In this document: piece by piece, positions 1 through 12,053 of the stretch | Layout of the letters: the number at the start of each line of letters is the position of its first letter | Position numbering within the stretch: the first letter of the stretch is position 1 | Origin: Pseudomonas kribbensis | GTDB lineage: Bacteria; Pseudomonadota; Gammaproteobacteria; Pseudomonadales; Pseudomonadaceae | Assembly (NCBI RefSeq): GCF_003352185.1 | Contig: NZ_CP029608.1 | Location: 930,001-994,000, forward strand | Length of the DNA: 64,000 nt | Reading direction: 5' to 3' | Notes under the pieces: model-generated | Seen by the model: only the letters and a program-made list of their open reading frames with translations | What the model was told of the DNA's origin: nothing | The model's database searches: none | Position numbers and translations under genes: made by a program

Positions 1-288
1 CTGAAAATGGGCCACGGTCACCACGGTGCCAACCACCCGGTTCAGGATCTGGACACTGGCGTCGTGATGATCACCAGCCAGAACCACGGTTTTGCGGTTG
101 ACGAAGAAACCCTGCCAGCCAACGTCCGCGCGATCCACAAATCGCTGTTCGACGGCACCCTGCAAGGTATCGAGCGCACCGACAAGAGCGCGTTCAGCTT
201 CCAGGGTCACCCTGAAGCGAGCCCGGGCCCGAACGATGTGGCCCCCCTGTTTGACCGCTTCATCAACGAGATGGCCAAGCGACGCTAA
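1..288 (+). CDS. carA: Carbamoyl-phosphate synthase small subunit, C-terminal part
   Basis: Only the last 95 codons are present; the reading frame is open from base 1. CarA is the glutamine amidohydrolase subunit that passes ammonia to CarB for carbamoyl phosphate, used in arginine and pyrimidine synthesis. The fragment shows the end of the class I amidotransferase domain: a GHHGANHPV stretch, then TSQNHGFAV, and the catalytic-triad motif GHPEASPGP (His and Glu) about 25 residues before the end, followed by FDRFINEM. carB follows on the same strand 126 bases downstream with no other gene between. The true start lies outside the window. Confidence 0.95.
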   Translation: MKMGHGHHGANHPVQDLDTGVVMITSQNHGFAVDEETLPANVRAIHKSLFDGTLQGIERTDKSAFSFQGHPEASPGPNDVAPLFDRFINEMAKRR

Positions 289-312
289 GCGCTCGCCTTG
301 AGACTGTAGCGA

Positions 313-360
313 GAAGCCCCTCGAGGGCGGCCCCGGAACCGGCGGCCCCCTCGGGACTTC
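313..360 (+). other. Imperfect GC-rich stem-loop in the carA-carB gap
   Basis: GAAG at 313-316 faces CTTC at 357-360. Between them CCCCTCGAGGGCGGCC is roughly complementary to GGCGGCCCCCTCGGG around a GGAA centre. The pairing is imperfect and no T-run follows, so this is not a clear terminator. An mRNA-stabilising or processing hairpin between the two subunit genes is an inference. Confidence 0.4.
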
Positions 361-414
361 AGAAATCGATCAAGACGGCTTGCCGACTGACCTGCGGATT
401 TGAGTGACAAACCC

Positions 415-3632
<3,218 letters not shown>

Positions 3633-3636
<4 letters not shown>

Positions 3637-4109
3637 ATAAATACCCAATGACCGTCCAGGGCGCGAAAGCCCTGGAAGAGGAACACGCTCATCTGACCAA
3701 GGTTGTTCGTCCGAAGCTCAGCCAGGACATCGGTACGGCCCGCGAGTTGGGTGACTTGAAGGAAAACGCCGAATACCATGCCGCCCGCGAACAGCAGGGC
3801 ATGGTCGAGGCGCGGATCCGTGACATCGAAGGTCGCATGCAGAATGCCGTGATCATCGATGTGACGACCATTCCGCACACCGGCAAGGTGATTTTTGGCA
3901 CTACCGTCGAAATCGCCAACGTCGAGACCGATGAAAGCGTGACTTACCAGATCGTGGGTGAGGACGAGGCGGACATCAAACTCGGCAAGATTTCGGTCGG
4001 CTCGCCGATTGCTCGCGCCTTGATTGCCAAGGAAGAGGGCGACACGGTCGTCGTGAAAACGCCGGGCGGCGATATCGAGTATGAGATTGTCGAAGTCCGT
4101 CACATCTGA
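3633..4109 (+). CDS. greA: Transcription elongation factor GreA
   Basis: GreA (158 residues) binds the RNA polymerase secondary channel and stimulates cleavage of backtracked transcripts. The N-terminal coiled coil (about residues 1-75) carries the expected tip motif [15 protein letters not shown], with the acidic residues that position the catalytic magnesium. The C-terminal FKBP-like domain covers about 80-158 and ends with [13 protein letters not shown]. Its ATG overlaps the carB TGA. A strong hairpin follows just after the stop. Confidence 0.97.
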
Positions 4110-4114
4110 AACGG

Positions 4115-4137
4115 GGCGCCCGCTGCAGGCGGGCGCC
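4115..4137 (+). other. Perfect hairpin between greA and the next gene's start codon
   Basis: GGCGCCCGC (4115-4123) pairs exactly with GCGGGCGCC (4129-4137) around a five-base loop. It starts six bases after the greA stop and ends directly against the ATG at 4138. There is no T-run, so it is not a classical terminator. It would hide the ribosome-binding region of the next gene; that effect is inferred. Confidence 0.6.
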
Positions 4138-4542
4138 ATGCTCTGGCAGCTGGCCCAGATGTTGTGGGTTGGCGGTTTATGGCTGGTGCACCTCGGTCTG
4201 CGGCCGGTGCTGGGTCAGATTGGCTTGGCACCGCTGCTGATCGACGAAGTCGCCAGTGCGTTTGAAGTGCCGGTGGTGGGTTTTGCTGCCGCGTGCGTGA
4301 TTTTTCAGGCTTTGGTGCTGGTACGGGCCGAAGGCCTTGCCAGTCTATGGCGGGATTTTCGCGGGCAAGTGCTGCTGATGGCGTTGTATGCGAGTGCGAT
4401 GTATGTCGCAGTGCGTGTCGGCTGGCCGGATGCGCAGCGCTGGCAGGTGTTCAGTTATCTTGTTCTGGGCTTTTCCGGGCTGGTACTGGTGTTGCAGCCG
4501 GTGCCGGGATGGAGTGGCAGGGTGCGCGAAGCACACCCTTGA
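4138..4542 (+). CDS. Small multi-pass membrane protein (DUF4149-like)
   Basis: A 134-residue hydrophobic protein with about four predicted membrane helices: around residues 4-27 (WQLAQMLWVGGLWLVHLGLRP), 44-63, 75-92 and 103-120. The W-x-GG-L pattern followed by an R-P-x-L segment resembles DUF4149 proteins, a family of unknown function. Homologous position is kept between greA and yhbY in other pseudomonads. The reading frame is also open upstream into greA (to 4081), so the start is uncertain; ATG 4138 is the first start outside greA, but no Shine-Dalgarno is free because a hairpin occupies that region. It converges on yhbY, nine bases away. Confidence 0.65.
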   Translation: MLWQLAQMLWVGGLWLVHLGLRPVLGQIGLAPLLIDEVASAFEVPVVGFAAACVIFQALVLVRAEGLASLWRDFRGQVLLMALYASAMYVAVRVGWPDAQRWQVFSYLVLGFSGLVLVLQPVPGWSGRVREAHP

Positions 4543-4551
4543 CCCTTTTCA

Positions 4552-4860
4552 TCACTTGAAGCGATGGACGTTCGACAGCTGCTTGTTGACGCTGAAGTTC
4601 TTGCGATAAATCAGTGCCATCTTGCCGATGACCTGAACCAGATCGGCCTTGCCGACCTTGCACAGCTCTGCAACGGACGCCAGTCGCGCCTCGCGATCGA
4701 GGATGTTGAGCTTGATCTTGATCAGCTCGTGATCCGCCAATGCGCGTTCGAGTTCGGCTAAAACACCCTCAGTCAAACCGTTGTCAGCCACCGTCAAAAC
4801 TGGTTTGAGGTGGTGGCCGATGGATTTGTACTGTTTCTTCTGCTCTGGAGTGAGCGGCAT
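4552..4860 (-). CDS. yhbY: Ribosome-assembly RNA-binding protein YhbY (CRM domain)
   Basis: A 102-residue single CRM-domain protein that associates with pre-50S ribosomal particles. Visible family features are the N-terminal basic LTPEQKKQYKSIGHHLKPV segment, the GLTEGVLAELERAL helix, DHELIKIKLN, and the conserved glycine loop near VQVIGKMALIYR. It is transcribed away from rlmE, which modifies 23S rRNA in the 50S subunit, through a shared 101-base region containing a perfect palindrome. The pairing of two large-subunit maturation genes is consistent with coordinated expression. Confidence 0.92.
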   Translation of the reverse strand: MPLTPEQKKQYKSIGHHLKPVLTVADNGLTEGVLAELERALADHELIKIKLNILDREARLASVAELCKVGKADLVQVIGKMALIYRKNFSVNKQLSNVHRFK

Positions 4861-4863
4861 AAT

Positions 4864-4906
4864 CTGACCCTTTCGTCTGGATTCTGTAAAATGGCGGCCA
4901 TTTTAC
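4864..4906 (+). promoter_or_regulatory. rlmE promoter overlapping a perfect palindrome
   Basis: CTGACC (4864-4869), a 17-base spacer and TAAAAT (4887-4892) form a plausible sigma-70 promoter for rlmE. The -10 box sits in a perfect inverted repeat, GTAAAATGGC (4886-4895), one central base, GCCATTTTAC (4897-4906). The right arm gives an identical TAAAAT on the reverse strand (4905-4900), usable as -10 for yhbY, although no good -35 is seen for that direction. The palindrome may be an operator or simply two back-to-back promoter elements. Confidence 0.5.
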
Positions 4907-4961
4907 CCGAGGGCTCGTGGATCCGCCCAATTAATCACGACCCTAATCAACGAGGTGCCCA

Positions 4962-5591
4962 ATGGCGCGTTCCAAGACAAGCCTTGGTTGGCTGAAACGA
5001 CATGTCAACGATCCTTATGTGAAGCAGGCGCAGAAGGATGGCTACCGCTCGCGTGCGAGTTACAAGCTTCTGGAAGTCCAGGAGAAATACAAACTGATTC
5101 GCCCAGGCATGAGCGTGGTCGACTTGGGCGCGGCGCCCGGCGGCTGGTCTCAGGTCACCAGCCGGCTGATCGGTGGCCAGGGGCGTCTGATCGCCTCGGA
5201 CATCCTGGAAATGGACAGCATTCCGGACGTGACCTTCATTCAGGGGGATTTCACTCAGGATGAAGTGCTCGCTCAAATCCTTGAGGCGGTGGGTAATTCG
5301 CAGGTGGACCTTGTGATTTCCGATATGGCCCCCAATATGAGTGGTACGCCTGCCGTAGATATGCCGAAAGCCATGTTTCTTTGCGAGCTGGCGCTTGACC
5401 TGGCGGAGCGGATTCTCAAGCCGGGTGGTAATTTCCTGATCAAGATATTTCAGGGCGAAGGGTTCGATGTTTACCTGAAGGACGCTCGTCGGAAATTCGA
5501 CAAGGTCCAGATGATCAAGCCGGACTCTTCCCGCGACAGTTCCCGGGAGCAATACATGCTGGCTTGGGGTTATCGCGGTCGCAGCGAGTGA
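4962..5591 (+). CDS. rlmE: 23S rRNA (uridine-2552-2'-O-)-methyltransferase
   Basis: RlmE/FtsJ (209 residues) methylates U2552 in the A-loop of 23S rRNA using S-adenosylmethionine. The Rossmann-fold SAM motif [13 protein letters not shown] is near residue 50. The K-D-K-E tetrad of 2'-O-methyltransferases is visible: a lysine in [10 protein letters not shown], aspartate in [11 protein letters not shown], lysine in [15 protein letters not shown], and the downstream glutamate. It precedes ftsH as in E. coli, although 193 bases separate the two genes here. Confidence 0.95.
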   Translation: MARSKTSLGWLKRHVNDPYVKQAQKDGYRSRASYKLLEVQEKYKLIRPGMSVVDLGAAPGGWSQVTSRLIGGQGRLIASDILEMDSIPDVTFIQGDFTQDEVLAQILEAVGNSQVDLVISDMAPNMSGTPAVDMPKAMFLCELALDLAERILKPGGNFLIKIFQGEGFDVYLKDARRKFDKVQMIKPDSSRDSSREQYMLAWGYRGRSE

Positions 5592-5784
5592 AACGAGGTT
5601 TTTTGGCGGGGTGATAGGTTTTTCGTATTTCGCCCCGCGTGCATAAGCGAATATTGTGTAGAAAGTGTTTCACAAAGGGTTACAGACGGCGCCTGCCAGA
5701 GCTGTAGGTAATGTAGTAAGTTAGGCCGGTGAATATCATGCGAAGCGCGCGCCAGTAGCGGAGCTTGCTTCAGAGGGTAGTTAA

Positions 5785-7704
5785 TTGAACGATATGGCAA
5801 AGAATCTGATCCTGTGGTTGATCATCGCGGCTGTCCTGGTGACGGTGATGAACAACTTCTCCAGCCCTAACGAGCCGCAGACCCTCAACTATTCCGACTT
5901 CATCCAGCAGGTCAAGGATGGCAAGGTCGAGCGCGTGGCCGTCGACGGCTACGTGATTACCGGCAAGCGCAACGATGGCGACAGCTTCAAGACCATTCGT
6001 CCGGCAATCCAGGACAATGGCCTGATCGGCGACCTGGTCGACAATCACGTTGTGGTCGAAGGCAAGCAACCTGAGCAGCAAAGCATCTGGACCCAGCTTC
6101 TGGTGGCCAGCTTCCCGATCCTGGTGATCATCGCGGTGTTCATGTTCTTCATGCGCCAGATGCAGGGCGGTGCGGGCGGCAAGGGCGGGCCGATGAGCTT
6201 TGGCAAGAGCAAGGCGCGTCTGCTGTCCGAAGATCAGGTGAAAACCACCCTGGCTGACGTTGCCGGTTGCGACGAAGCCAAGGAAGAAGTTGGTGAGCTG
6301 GTCGAGTTTCTCCGTGATCCGGGCAAGTTCCAGCGCCTGGGCGGCCGCATTCCTCGCGGCGTGCTGATGGTTGGTCCTCCGGGCACCGGTAAAACCTTGC
6401 TGGCCAAGGCGATTGCCGGCGAAGCCAAGGTGCCGTTCTTCACCATCTCCGGTTCCGACTTCGTCGAAATGTTCGTCGGTGTCGGTGCAAGCCGTGTTCG
6501 CGACATGTTCGAACAGGCCAAGAAGCACGCACCCTGCATTATCTTCATCGACGAGATCGACGCCGTTGGTCGCCATCGTGGCGCCGGCATGGGTGGCGGT
6601 CACGACGAGCGCGAGCAGACTCTCAACCAGTTGCTGGTGGAGATGGACGGCTTCGAAATGAATGACGGCATCATCGTTATCGCCGCAACCAACCGTCCTG
6701 ACGTACTGGACCCGGCTCTGCTGCGTCCGGGCCGCTTCGACCGTCAGGTGGTGGTCGGTCTGCCGGATATCCGTGGTCGGGAGCAGATCCTCAAGGTGCA
6801 CATGCGTAAAGTGCCAATGGGTGATGACGTTGCTCCGGCCGTTATTGCGCGTGGTACTCCGGGCTTCTCTGGTGCTGACCTGGCCAACCTGGTCAACGAG
6901 GCCTCGCTGTTCGCTGCCCGTGCCGGCAAACGCATCGTCGAGATGAAGGAATTCGAACTGGCCAAAGACAAGATCATGATGGGCGCCGAGCGCAAATCCA
7001 TGGTCATGTCCGAGAAGGAAAAGCAGAACACCGCTTATCACGAAGCAGGCCACGCCATTGTTGGTCGCGTCGTGCCCGAGCATGATCCGGTCTACAAAGT
7101 GTCGATCATCCCGCGCGGTCGCGCGTTGGGTGTGACCATGTTCCTGCCGGAAGAAGATCGCTACAGTCTGTCCAAGCGTGCGTTGATCAGTCAGATCTGC
7201 TCGCTGTACGGCGGTCGTATCGCCGAAGAAATGACACTGGGCTTCGACGGGGTGACTACCGGCGCCTCCAACGACATCATGCGTGCCAGCCAGATTGCAC
7301 GGAACATGGTGACCAAGTGGGGCCTGTCTGAAAAACTCGGTCCGTTGATGTATGCGGAAGAAGAAGGCGAGGTGTTCCTCGGTCGTGGCGGTGGCGGTCA
7401 GAACGCCAGCTTCTCGGGTGAAACCGCGAAGTTGATCGACTCGGAAGTGCGCAGCATCATCGATCAGTGCTACGGCACCGCCAAGCAGATCCTGACCGAC
7501 AATCGTGACAAGCTCGATGCCATGGCAGATGCCTTGATGAAATACGAGACGATCGATGCCGAGCAGATCGACGACATCATGGCGGGTCGCACGCCTCGCG
7601 AACCTCGTGACTGGTCGGGTGGCACCGGCACCGGCACGCCTCCTCCGGTGGTTCAGGATGAGCGTCCGGAGACACCGATTGGCGGTCCGGCTGCTGACGT
7701 TTAA
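5785..7704 (+). CDS. ftsH: ATP-dependent zinc metalloprotease FtsH
   Basis: FtsH (639 residues) is the inner-membrane AAA+ protease that degrades misassembled membrane proteins and regulators such as LpxC. Two membrane helices (about 6-22 and 101-122) flank a periplasmic domain. The AAA module has Walker A GPPGTGKT (197-204), Walker B IIFIDEID (252-259) and an arginine-finger region near RPGRFDR. The zinc protease motif HEAGH is at 419-423. The start is the TTG at 5785: GAGG at 5773-5776 has good spacing to it, whereas the ATG at 5794 is too far away. The C-terminus ends in a Pro/Gly/Thr-rich tail. Confidence 0.96.
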   Translation: MNDMAKNLILWLIIAAVLVTVMNNFSSPNEPQTLNYSDFIQQVKDGKVERVAVDGYVITGKRNDGDSFKTIRPAIQDNGLIGDLVDNHVVVEGKQPEQQSIWTQLLVASFPILVIIAVFMFFMRQMQGGAGGKGGPMSFGKSKARLLSEDQVKTTLADVAGCDEAKEEVGELVEFLRDPGKFQRLGGRIPRGVLMVGPPGTGKTLLAKAIAGEAKVPFFTISGSDFVEMFVGVGASRVRDMFEQAKKHAPCIIFIDEIDAVGRHRGAGMGGGHDEREQTLNQLLVEMDGFEMNDGIIVIAATNRPDVLDPALLRPGRFDRQVVVGLPDIRGREQILKVHMRKVPMGDDVAPAVIARGTPGFSGADLANLVNEASLFAARAGKRIVEMKEFELAKDKIMMGAERKSMVMSEKEKQNTAYHEAGHAIVGRVVPEHDPVYKVSIIPRGRALGVTMFLPEEDRYSLSKRALISQICSLYGGRIAEEMTLGFDGVTTGASNDIMRASQIARNMVTKWGLSEKLGPLMYAEEEGEVFLGRGGGGQNASFSGETAKLIDSEVRSIIDQCYGTAKQILTDNRDKLDAMADALMKYETIDAEQIDDIMAGRTPREPRDWSGGTGTGTPPPVVQDERPETPIGGPAADV

Positions 7705-7712
7705 GGTTTGAA

Positions 7713-8564
7713 ATGACTTCTGTACCGTCCCTGACCCGGTTGCCTTGCGGCAACCGGGTTCTTGATTTGGCCCGGACGCATGTCATGGGCATTCTCAATG
7801 TCACTCCTGATTCCTTCTCCGATGGTGGCCGATACAGCCAGCTTGATGCGGCCCTGCGTCATGCCGAGGCTATGGTGTTGGCCGGTGCGACACTGATCGA
7901 TGTTGGAGGAGAGTCAACCCGTCCTGGCGCTCGTGCGGTTTCTCCTCTCGAGGAGCTTGAGCGAGTGGCGCCGATCGTCGAGCTGATCAATCGCGAACTC
8001 GATGTGATCATTTCGGTCGATACATCCACTCCGGCTGTCATGCGGGAAACTGCGCGTCTGGGGGCAGGCCTGATCAATGATGTGCGATCGTTGCAGCGTG
8101 ATGGTGCGCTGGATGCTGCTGCGGCCACCGGGTTGCCGGTCTGCCTGATGCATATGCTGGGGGAGCCCGGCAACATGCAGGACAATCCGCACTATCAGGA
8201 TGTGACTCGTGAGGTGGGGGCGTTCCTCGCCGAGCGTATGGAGAGATGCGCCTCGGTCGGCATACCCGCCGAACGGATCATCCTCGATCCTGGCTTCGGT
8301 TTCGCCAAAACCCTTCAGCACAATCTAAGCTTGTTCAGGCACATGGAAGCCCTCCATGCATTGGGGCGACCTCTGCTGGTGGGCGTTTCGCGAAAAAGCA
8401 TGATCGGACAGGCCCTGAATCGCCCGGTGGGCGAGCGTCTGTACGGTGGTCTGGCCCTGGCTGCACTGGCATCGGTCAAAGGCGCGCGTATATTGCGCGT
8501 CCATGATGTGGCAGAAACGGTGGATGTCGTGCGCATGATCGCGGCCGTGGAATCAGCCGAATAA
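7713..8564 (+). CDS. folP: Dihydropteroate synthase
   Basis: FolP (283 residues) condenses p-aminobenzoate with 6-hydroxymethyl-dihydropterin diphosphate in folate synthesis; it is the sulfonamide target. The TIM-barrel family signatures are visible: [14 protein letters not shown] near residue 26, [11 protein letters not shown] near 62, VDTSTP near 105, an LMHMLG loop, [11 protein letters not shown] near 190 and GVSRKSMIG near 227. It begins eight bases after ftsH and is followed by glmM 16 bases downstream, the ftsH-folP-glmM order also found in E. coli. Confidence 0.96.
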   Translation: MTSVPSLTRLPCGNRVLDLARTHVMGILNVTPDSFSDGGRYSQLDAALRHAEAMVLAGATLIDVGGESTRPGARAVSPLEELERVAPIVELINRELDVIISVDTSTPAVMRETARLGAGLINDVRSLQRDGALDAAAATGLPVCLMHMLGEPGNMQDNPHYQDVTREVGAFLAERMERCASVGIPAERIILDPGFGFAKTLQHNLSLFRHMEALHALGRPLLVGVSRKSMIGQALNRPVGERLYGGLALAALASVKGARILRVHDVAETVDVVRMIAAVESAE

Positions 8565-8580
8565 GAATGATGGAGCACTT

Positions 8581-9918
8581 ATGAGCAAGAAATACTTTGG
8601 TACCGACGGCATTCGTGGTCGTGTCGGTGAATACCCGATTACTCCTGACTTCATGCTCAAGCTCGGCTGGGCTGCGGGTATGGCATTCCGAAAAATGGGT
8701 GCCTGCAAGGTGCTCGTCGGCAAGGACACGCGAATCTCCGGTTACATGTTCGAATCGGCGCTGGAAGCTGGCCTGACATCGGCAGGCGCCGATGTAATGT
8801 TGCTCGGCCCGATGCCGACGCCTGCCATTGCTTACCTGGCGCGTACCTTCCAGGCTGAAGCCGGTATCGTGATCAGTGCTTCGCACAACCCGCACGATGA
8901 CAATGGCATCAAGTTTTTCTCCGGCAGGGGCACCAAATTGCCGGACGAGCTCGAACTGATGATCGAGGAGTTGCTCGATACGCCAATGACCGTTGTCGAG
9001 TCGAGCAAGATCGGCAAGGTATCGCGAATCAACGATGCCTCCGGTCGCTACATCGAGTTCTGCAAAAGCAGTGTGCCGACCAATACCAGTTTTGCCGGTC
9101 TCAAGATCGTGATCGATTGTGCGCACGGGGCAACCTATAAAGTCGCGCCGAGCGTATTCCGCGAGCTGGGTGCCGAGGTCGTCGTGCTGTCCGCGCAACC
9201 CAACGGGCTGAACATCAACGACAACTGCGGTTCGACCCATATGGGGCCGTTGCAGGCGGCGGTGCTTGCCGAGCACGCTGATCTGGGGATTGCGTTCGAT
9301 GGCGACGGTGACCGCGTGCTGATGGTCGACCATACCGGTGCGATAGTCGATGGTGACGAACTGATCTTCATTATTGCCCGTGACCTGCATGAGCGTGGCA
9401 AATTGCAGGGTGGCGTGGTCGGCACGCTGATGAGCAACCTTGGCCTGGAGTTGGCTCTGGCGGATCTCGGTATTCCTTTCGTGCGTGCGAACGTCGGCGA
9501 CCGTTATGTGATTGCCGAATTGCTGGAGCGCAACTGGCAGGTTGGTGGTGAGAATTCGGGGCATGTCGTCTGCTTCAATCACACCACCACGGGGGATGCG
9601 ATCATTGCAGCATTGCAGGTGTTGATGGCACTCAAGACTCGCAATGAAGGTCTTGCCCAAACCCGCCAGGCCCTGCGCAAGTGTCCGCAAGTGCTGATCA
9701 ATGTCCGGTTTGGCGGTGGCGACAGTCCGCTCGATCATCCAGCTGTCAAGGAAGCCAGCAAGCGTGTGACCGAGGCAATGGCGGGGCGTGGGCGTGTGCT
9801 TCTGCGCAAGTCCGGGACAGAGCCTCTGGTGCGTGTCATGGTTGAAGGCGAGGACGAAACCCAGGTTCGCAGCTATGCCGAAGAACTGGCAAAACTGGTA
9901 ACTGAAGTTTCTGCCTGA
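8581..9918 (+). CDS. glmM: Phosphoglucosamine mutase
   Basis: GlmM (445 residues) interconverts glucosamine-6-phosphate and glucosamine-1-phosphate for UDP-GlcNAc, feeding peptidoglycan and LPS. The phosphoserine loop is [12 protein letters not shown] with the catalytic serine at 101; the magnesium loop DGDGDR is at 240-245; the sugar-binding GENSGH motif and the C-terminal phosphate-binding [12 protein letters not shown] are present. The N-terminal [13 protein letters not shown] is typical. A GGAG lies just before the start. Confidence 0.97.
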   Translation: MSKKYFGTDGIRGRVGEYPITPDFMLKLGWAAGMAFRKMGACKVLVGKDTRISGYMFESALEAGLTSAGADVMLLGPMPTPAIAYLARTFQAEAGIVISASHNPHDDNGIKFFSGRGTKLPDELELMIEELLDTPMTVVESSKIGKVSRINDASGRYIEFCKSSVPTNTSFAGLKIVIDCAHGATYKVAPSVFRELGAEVVVLSAQPNGLNINDNCGSTHMGPLQAAVLAEHADLGIAFDGDGDRVLMVDHTGAIVDGDELIFIIARDLHERGKLQGGVVGTLMSNLGLELALADLGIPFVRANVGDRYVIAELLERNWQVGGENSGHVVCFNHTTTGDAIIAALQVLMALKTRNEGLAQTRQALRKCPQVLINVRFGGGDSPLDHPAVKEASKRVTEAMAGRGRVLLRKSGTEPLVRVMVEGEDETQVRSYAEELAKLVTEVSA

Positions 9919-9983
9919 TACGGCTTGCCAGCCATGATTGTGTTGGGTAACATCTGCGCCCACTTTGACCGACGAGGTACGGC

Positions 9984-10739
9984 ATGCGTCGCCCTATGGT
10001 AGCTGGTAACTGGAAGATGCACGGTACCCGCGCCAGCGTCGCTGAGCTGATCAATGGCCTTCGTCATCTGGCCTTGCCAAGCGGTGTTGATGTCGCGGTA
10101 TTCCCGCCTTGCCTGCATATCAATCAAGTGATTGATGGCTTGAAAGGAAAGTCGATTTCGGTCGGCGCGCAGAATTCTGCGGTGGAATCGATGCAAGGTG
10201 CGTTGACCGGTGAAATTGCACCGAGTCAGTTGGTGGATGCAGGTTGTTCCCTGGTGCTTGTCGGGCACTCCGAGCGCCGCCAGATCATGGGCGAGCGAGA
10301 CGGGATGCTGAATCGCAAGTTCGCAGCGGCACAGGCATGTGGCTTGATTCCGGTGTTGTGCGTAGGGGAAACCCTGGAGCAGCGCGAAGCTGGAAAAACT
10401 CTTGAGGTTGTCGGGCGTCAGCTGGGCAGCATCATCGAGGAGCTGGGTGTCGGTGCTTTTGCCAATGCAGTGATCGCTTACGAGCCGGTCTGGGCCATTG
10501 GTACCGGGCTGACTGCAACGCCGCAGCAGGCTCAGGATGTGCATAAAGCCATTCGGGAGCAGCTGGCGGCAGAGAATTCTGAAGTCGCGCGAGGTGTGCG
10601 GCTTCTATACGGCGGCAGCGTGAAGGCGGCCAATGCGGTCGAACTGTTCGGCATGCCGGATATCGATGGGGGGCTCATTGGTGGAGCTTCCCTGAATGCA
10701 GATGAGTTCGGTGCGATCTGTCGCGCCGCGGGAAACTGA
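9984..10739 (+). CDS. tpiA: Triosephosphate isomerase
   Basis: TpiA (251 residues) interconverts dihydroxyacetone phosphate and glyceraldehyde-3-phosphate. Catalytic residues are all visible: Lys11 in AGNWKMHG, His95 in VGHSERR and Glu167 in [11 protein letters not shown]. The phosphate-binding loops [10 protein letters not shown] and GGLIGGASL close the barrel. secG starts four bases after its stop, so the two are very likely cotranscribed. In E. coli tpiA is elsewhere; its placement between glmM and secG is the pseudomonad arrangement. Confidence 0.97.
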   Translation: MRRPMVAGNWKMHGTRASVAELINGLRHLALPSGVDVAVFPPCLHINQVIDGLKGKSISVGAQNSAVESMQGALTGEIAPSQLVDAGCSLVLVGHSERRQIMGERDGMLNRKFAAAQACGLIPVLCVGETLEQREAGKTLEVVGRQLGSIIEELGVGAFANAVIAYEPVWAIGTGLTATPQQAQDVHKAIREQLAAENSEVARGVRLLYGGSVKAANAVELFGMPDIDGGLIGGASLNADEFGAICRAAGN

Positions 10740-10743
10740 AAAA

Positions 10744-11127
10744 ATGCTGGAAACAGTCGTAGTCGTTTTTCATCTGCTGGGTGCATTGGGCGTAGTTGCT
10801 CTGGTTTTGCTGCAGCAGGGTAAGGGTGCGGACGCTGGCGCGTCTTTCGGAGCAGGTGCTTCAAATACTGTGTTCGGAAGCCAAGGTTCCTCTACCTTTC
10901 TTAGTAAGTTTACTGCTATACTTGCCGCCGGTTTCTTCATAACCAGCTTGGGGTTAGGATACTTTGCTAAAGAGAAGGCTCATCAGCTGACTCAAGCAGG
11001 TTTGCCAAATCCGGCAGTGTTGGAAGTTCCAAAGCAGCAACCGGCTTCTGATGATGTCCCGGTGCTTCAAGAGCAAAAGTCGGCTACTCCAGCGACTGAC
11101 GTGCCTCCAGCTCAAGAGCAGAAGTAA
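10744..11127 (+). CDS. secG: Preprotein translocase subunit SecG
   Basis: A 127-residue SecG, the small subunit of the SecYEG channel that assists SecA cycling. Two membrane helices are visible (about 3-20 and 53-73), joined by the conserved [25 protein letters not shown] loop region. The C-terminal ~50 residues are a polar, Pro/Gln-rich cytoplasmic tail. ATG 10744 is preferred because [14 protein letters not shown] is the conserved start; the frame is open further upstream into tpiA. tRNA-Leu begins 22 bases downstream, matching the E. coli secG-leuU-metY order. Confidence 0.95.
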   Translation: MLETVVVVFHLLGALGVVALVLLQQGKGADAGASFGAGASNTVFGSQGSSTFLSKFTAILAAGFFITSLGLGYFAKEKAHQLTQAGLPNPAVLEVPKQQPASDDVPVLQEQKSATPATDVPPAQEQK

Positions 11128-11149
11128 GAAGGGTTTCAAACGTAGTATT

Positions 11150-11235
11150 GCCGAGGTGGTGGAATTGGTAGACACGCAACCTTGAGGTGGTTGTGCCCAT
11201 AGGGTGTAGGGGTTCGAGTCCCCTTCTCGGTACCA
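11150..11235 (+). tRNA. tRNA-Leu(GAG)
   Basis: An 86-base tRNA with a long variable arm typical of leucine tRNAs. The acceptor GCCGAGG pairs with TCTCGGT, the discriminator is A and CCA is encoded. The anticodon loop TTGAGGT (11182-11188) gives GAG at 11184-11186; the T-arm loop is TTCGAGT. It stands between secG and tRNA-fMet, as leuU does in E. coli. Confidence 0.96.
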
Positions 11236-11247
11236 ATTAGTCAGGAG

Positions 11248-11269
11248 AGCCCGCTGTTGCGGGCTTTCT
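11248..11269 (+). terminator. Intrinsic terminator after tRNA-Leu
   Basis: AGCCCGC (11248-11254), loop TGTT, GCGGGCT (11259-11265) followed by TTCTT. It lies 12 bases after the tRNA-Leu CCA end and would end or attenuate secG-tRNA transcription ahead of tRNA-fMet. Confidence 0.8.
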
Positions 11270-11332
11270 TGCAGGTGGAAGGTTACATTGACCCTACTGG
11301 GGATCGGTCGTATACTTCCGCCCCAGCTTTGT

Positions 11333-11409
<77 letters not shown>

Positions 11410-11417
11410 GTTTAAGG

Positions 11418-11439
11418 AGCCCCTTTTAAGGGGCTTTTT
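11418..11439 (+). terminator. Intrinsic terminator between tRNA-fMet and rimP
   Basis: AGCCCC (11418-11423) pairs with GGGGCT (11430-11435), closed by TTTT-AA, and is followed by TTTTT. First of two terminators in the leader of the rimP operon. Confidence 0.8.
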
Positions 11440-11484
11440 GTTAGCTGGACACTTTCAACGCCGCTGTTCGACGGCGTTTCAAGG

Positions 11485-11508
11485 ATGGGCGTTTCGCCCA
11501 TTTTTTTA
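11485..11508 (+). terminator. Second intrinsic terminator in the rimP leader
   Basis: ATGGGCG (11485-11491), loop TTT, CGCCCAT (11495-11501) and a run of seven T. It ends only about 40 bases before the rimP start, so transcripts from the tRNA promoter must read through two terminators to reach rimP. Confidence 0.8.
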
Positions 11509-11547
11509 TTTTGCAAAGCATGCACATACATGCACGAGGGGGTTCAG

Positions 11548-12006
11548 GTGTCGAGCAAGCTAGAAGAGTTGCAGGCCTTGTTGGCCCCGGTGGTCGTGGC
11601 CCTGGGCTATGAATGCTGGGGTATTGAGTTCTCGGCTCAAGGTCGTCACTCAATGTTGCGCGTTTATATCGATAAGGAAGGCGGCGTACTGGTGGACGAT
11701 TGTGCCATCGTCAGCCGTCAGATCAGCGGTGTGCTGGATGTTGAAGATCCGATCTCCGTTGAATACACCCTTGAAGTTTCCTCGCCTGGCATGGAACGCC
11801 CACTGTTCACTCTTGAGCAGTTTGCCAAATTTGCCGGTGAACAAGTAAAGATCAGGCTGCGCTCGCCTTTTGAAGGACGACGCAACTTTCAGGGCCTTCT
11901 GCGCGGTGTAGAAGAACAGGATGTCGTGGTGCAGGTAGATGACCATGAGTTCCTGTTGCCGATCGATATGATCGACAAGGCCAACATTATTCCCAGTTTT
12001 GACTGA
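11548..12006 (+). CDS. rimP: Ribosome maturation factor RimP
   Basis: RimP (152 residues) assists 30S subunit assembly. It has the N-terminal alpha/beta domain (about 1-85, with GYECWGIEF and [11 protein letters not shown]) and the C-terminal SH3-like beta domain (about 86-152, with [13 protein letters not shown]). GTG 11548 is chosen because [14 protein letters not shown] is the pseudomonad N-terminus and GAGGGGG lies six bases upstream; an ATG at 11530 is in frame but has no Shine-Dalgarno. First protein gene of the nusA-infB operon. Confidence 0.94.
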   Translation: MSSKLEELQALLAPVVVALGYECWGIEFSAQGRHSMLRVYIDKEGGVLVDDCAIVSRQISGVLDVEDPISVEYTLEVSSPGMERPLFTLEQFAKFAGEQVKIRLRSPFEGRRNFQGLLRGVEEQDVVVQVDDHEFLLPIDMIDKANIIPSFD

Positions 12007-12053
12007 GACGCGGATCCCGCGGATCCAATGGCTTGCGAAAGGCGAGGCGTACG

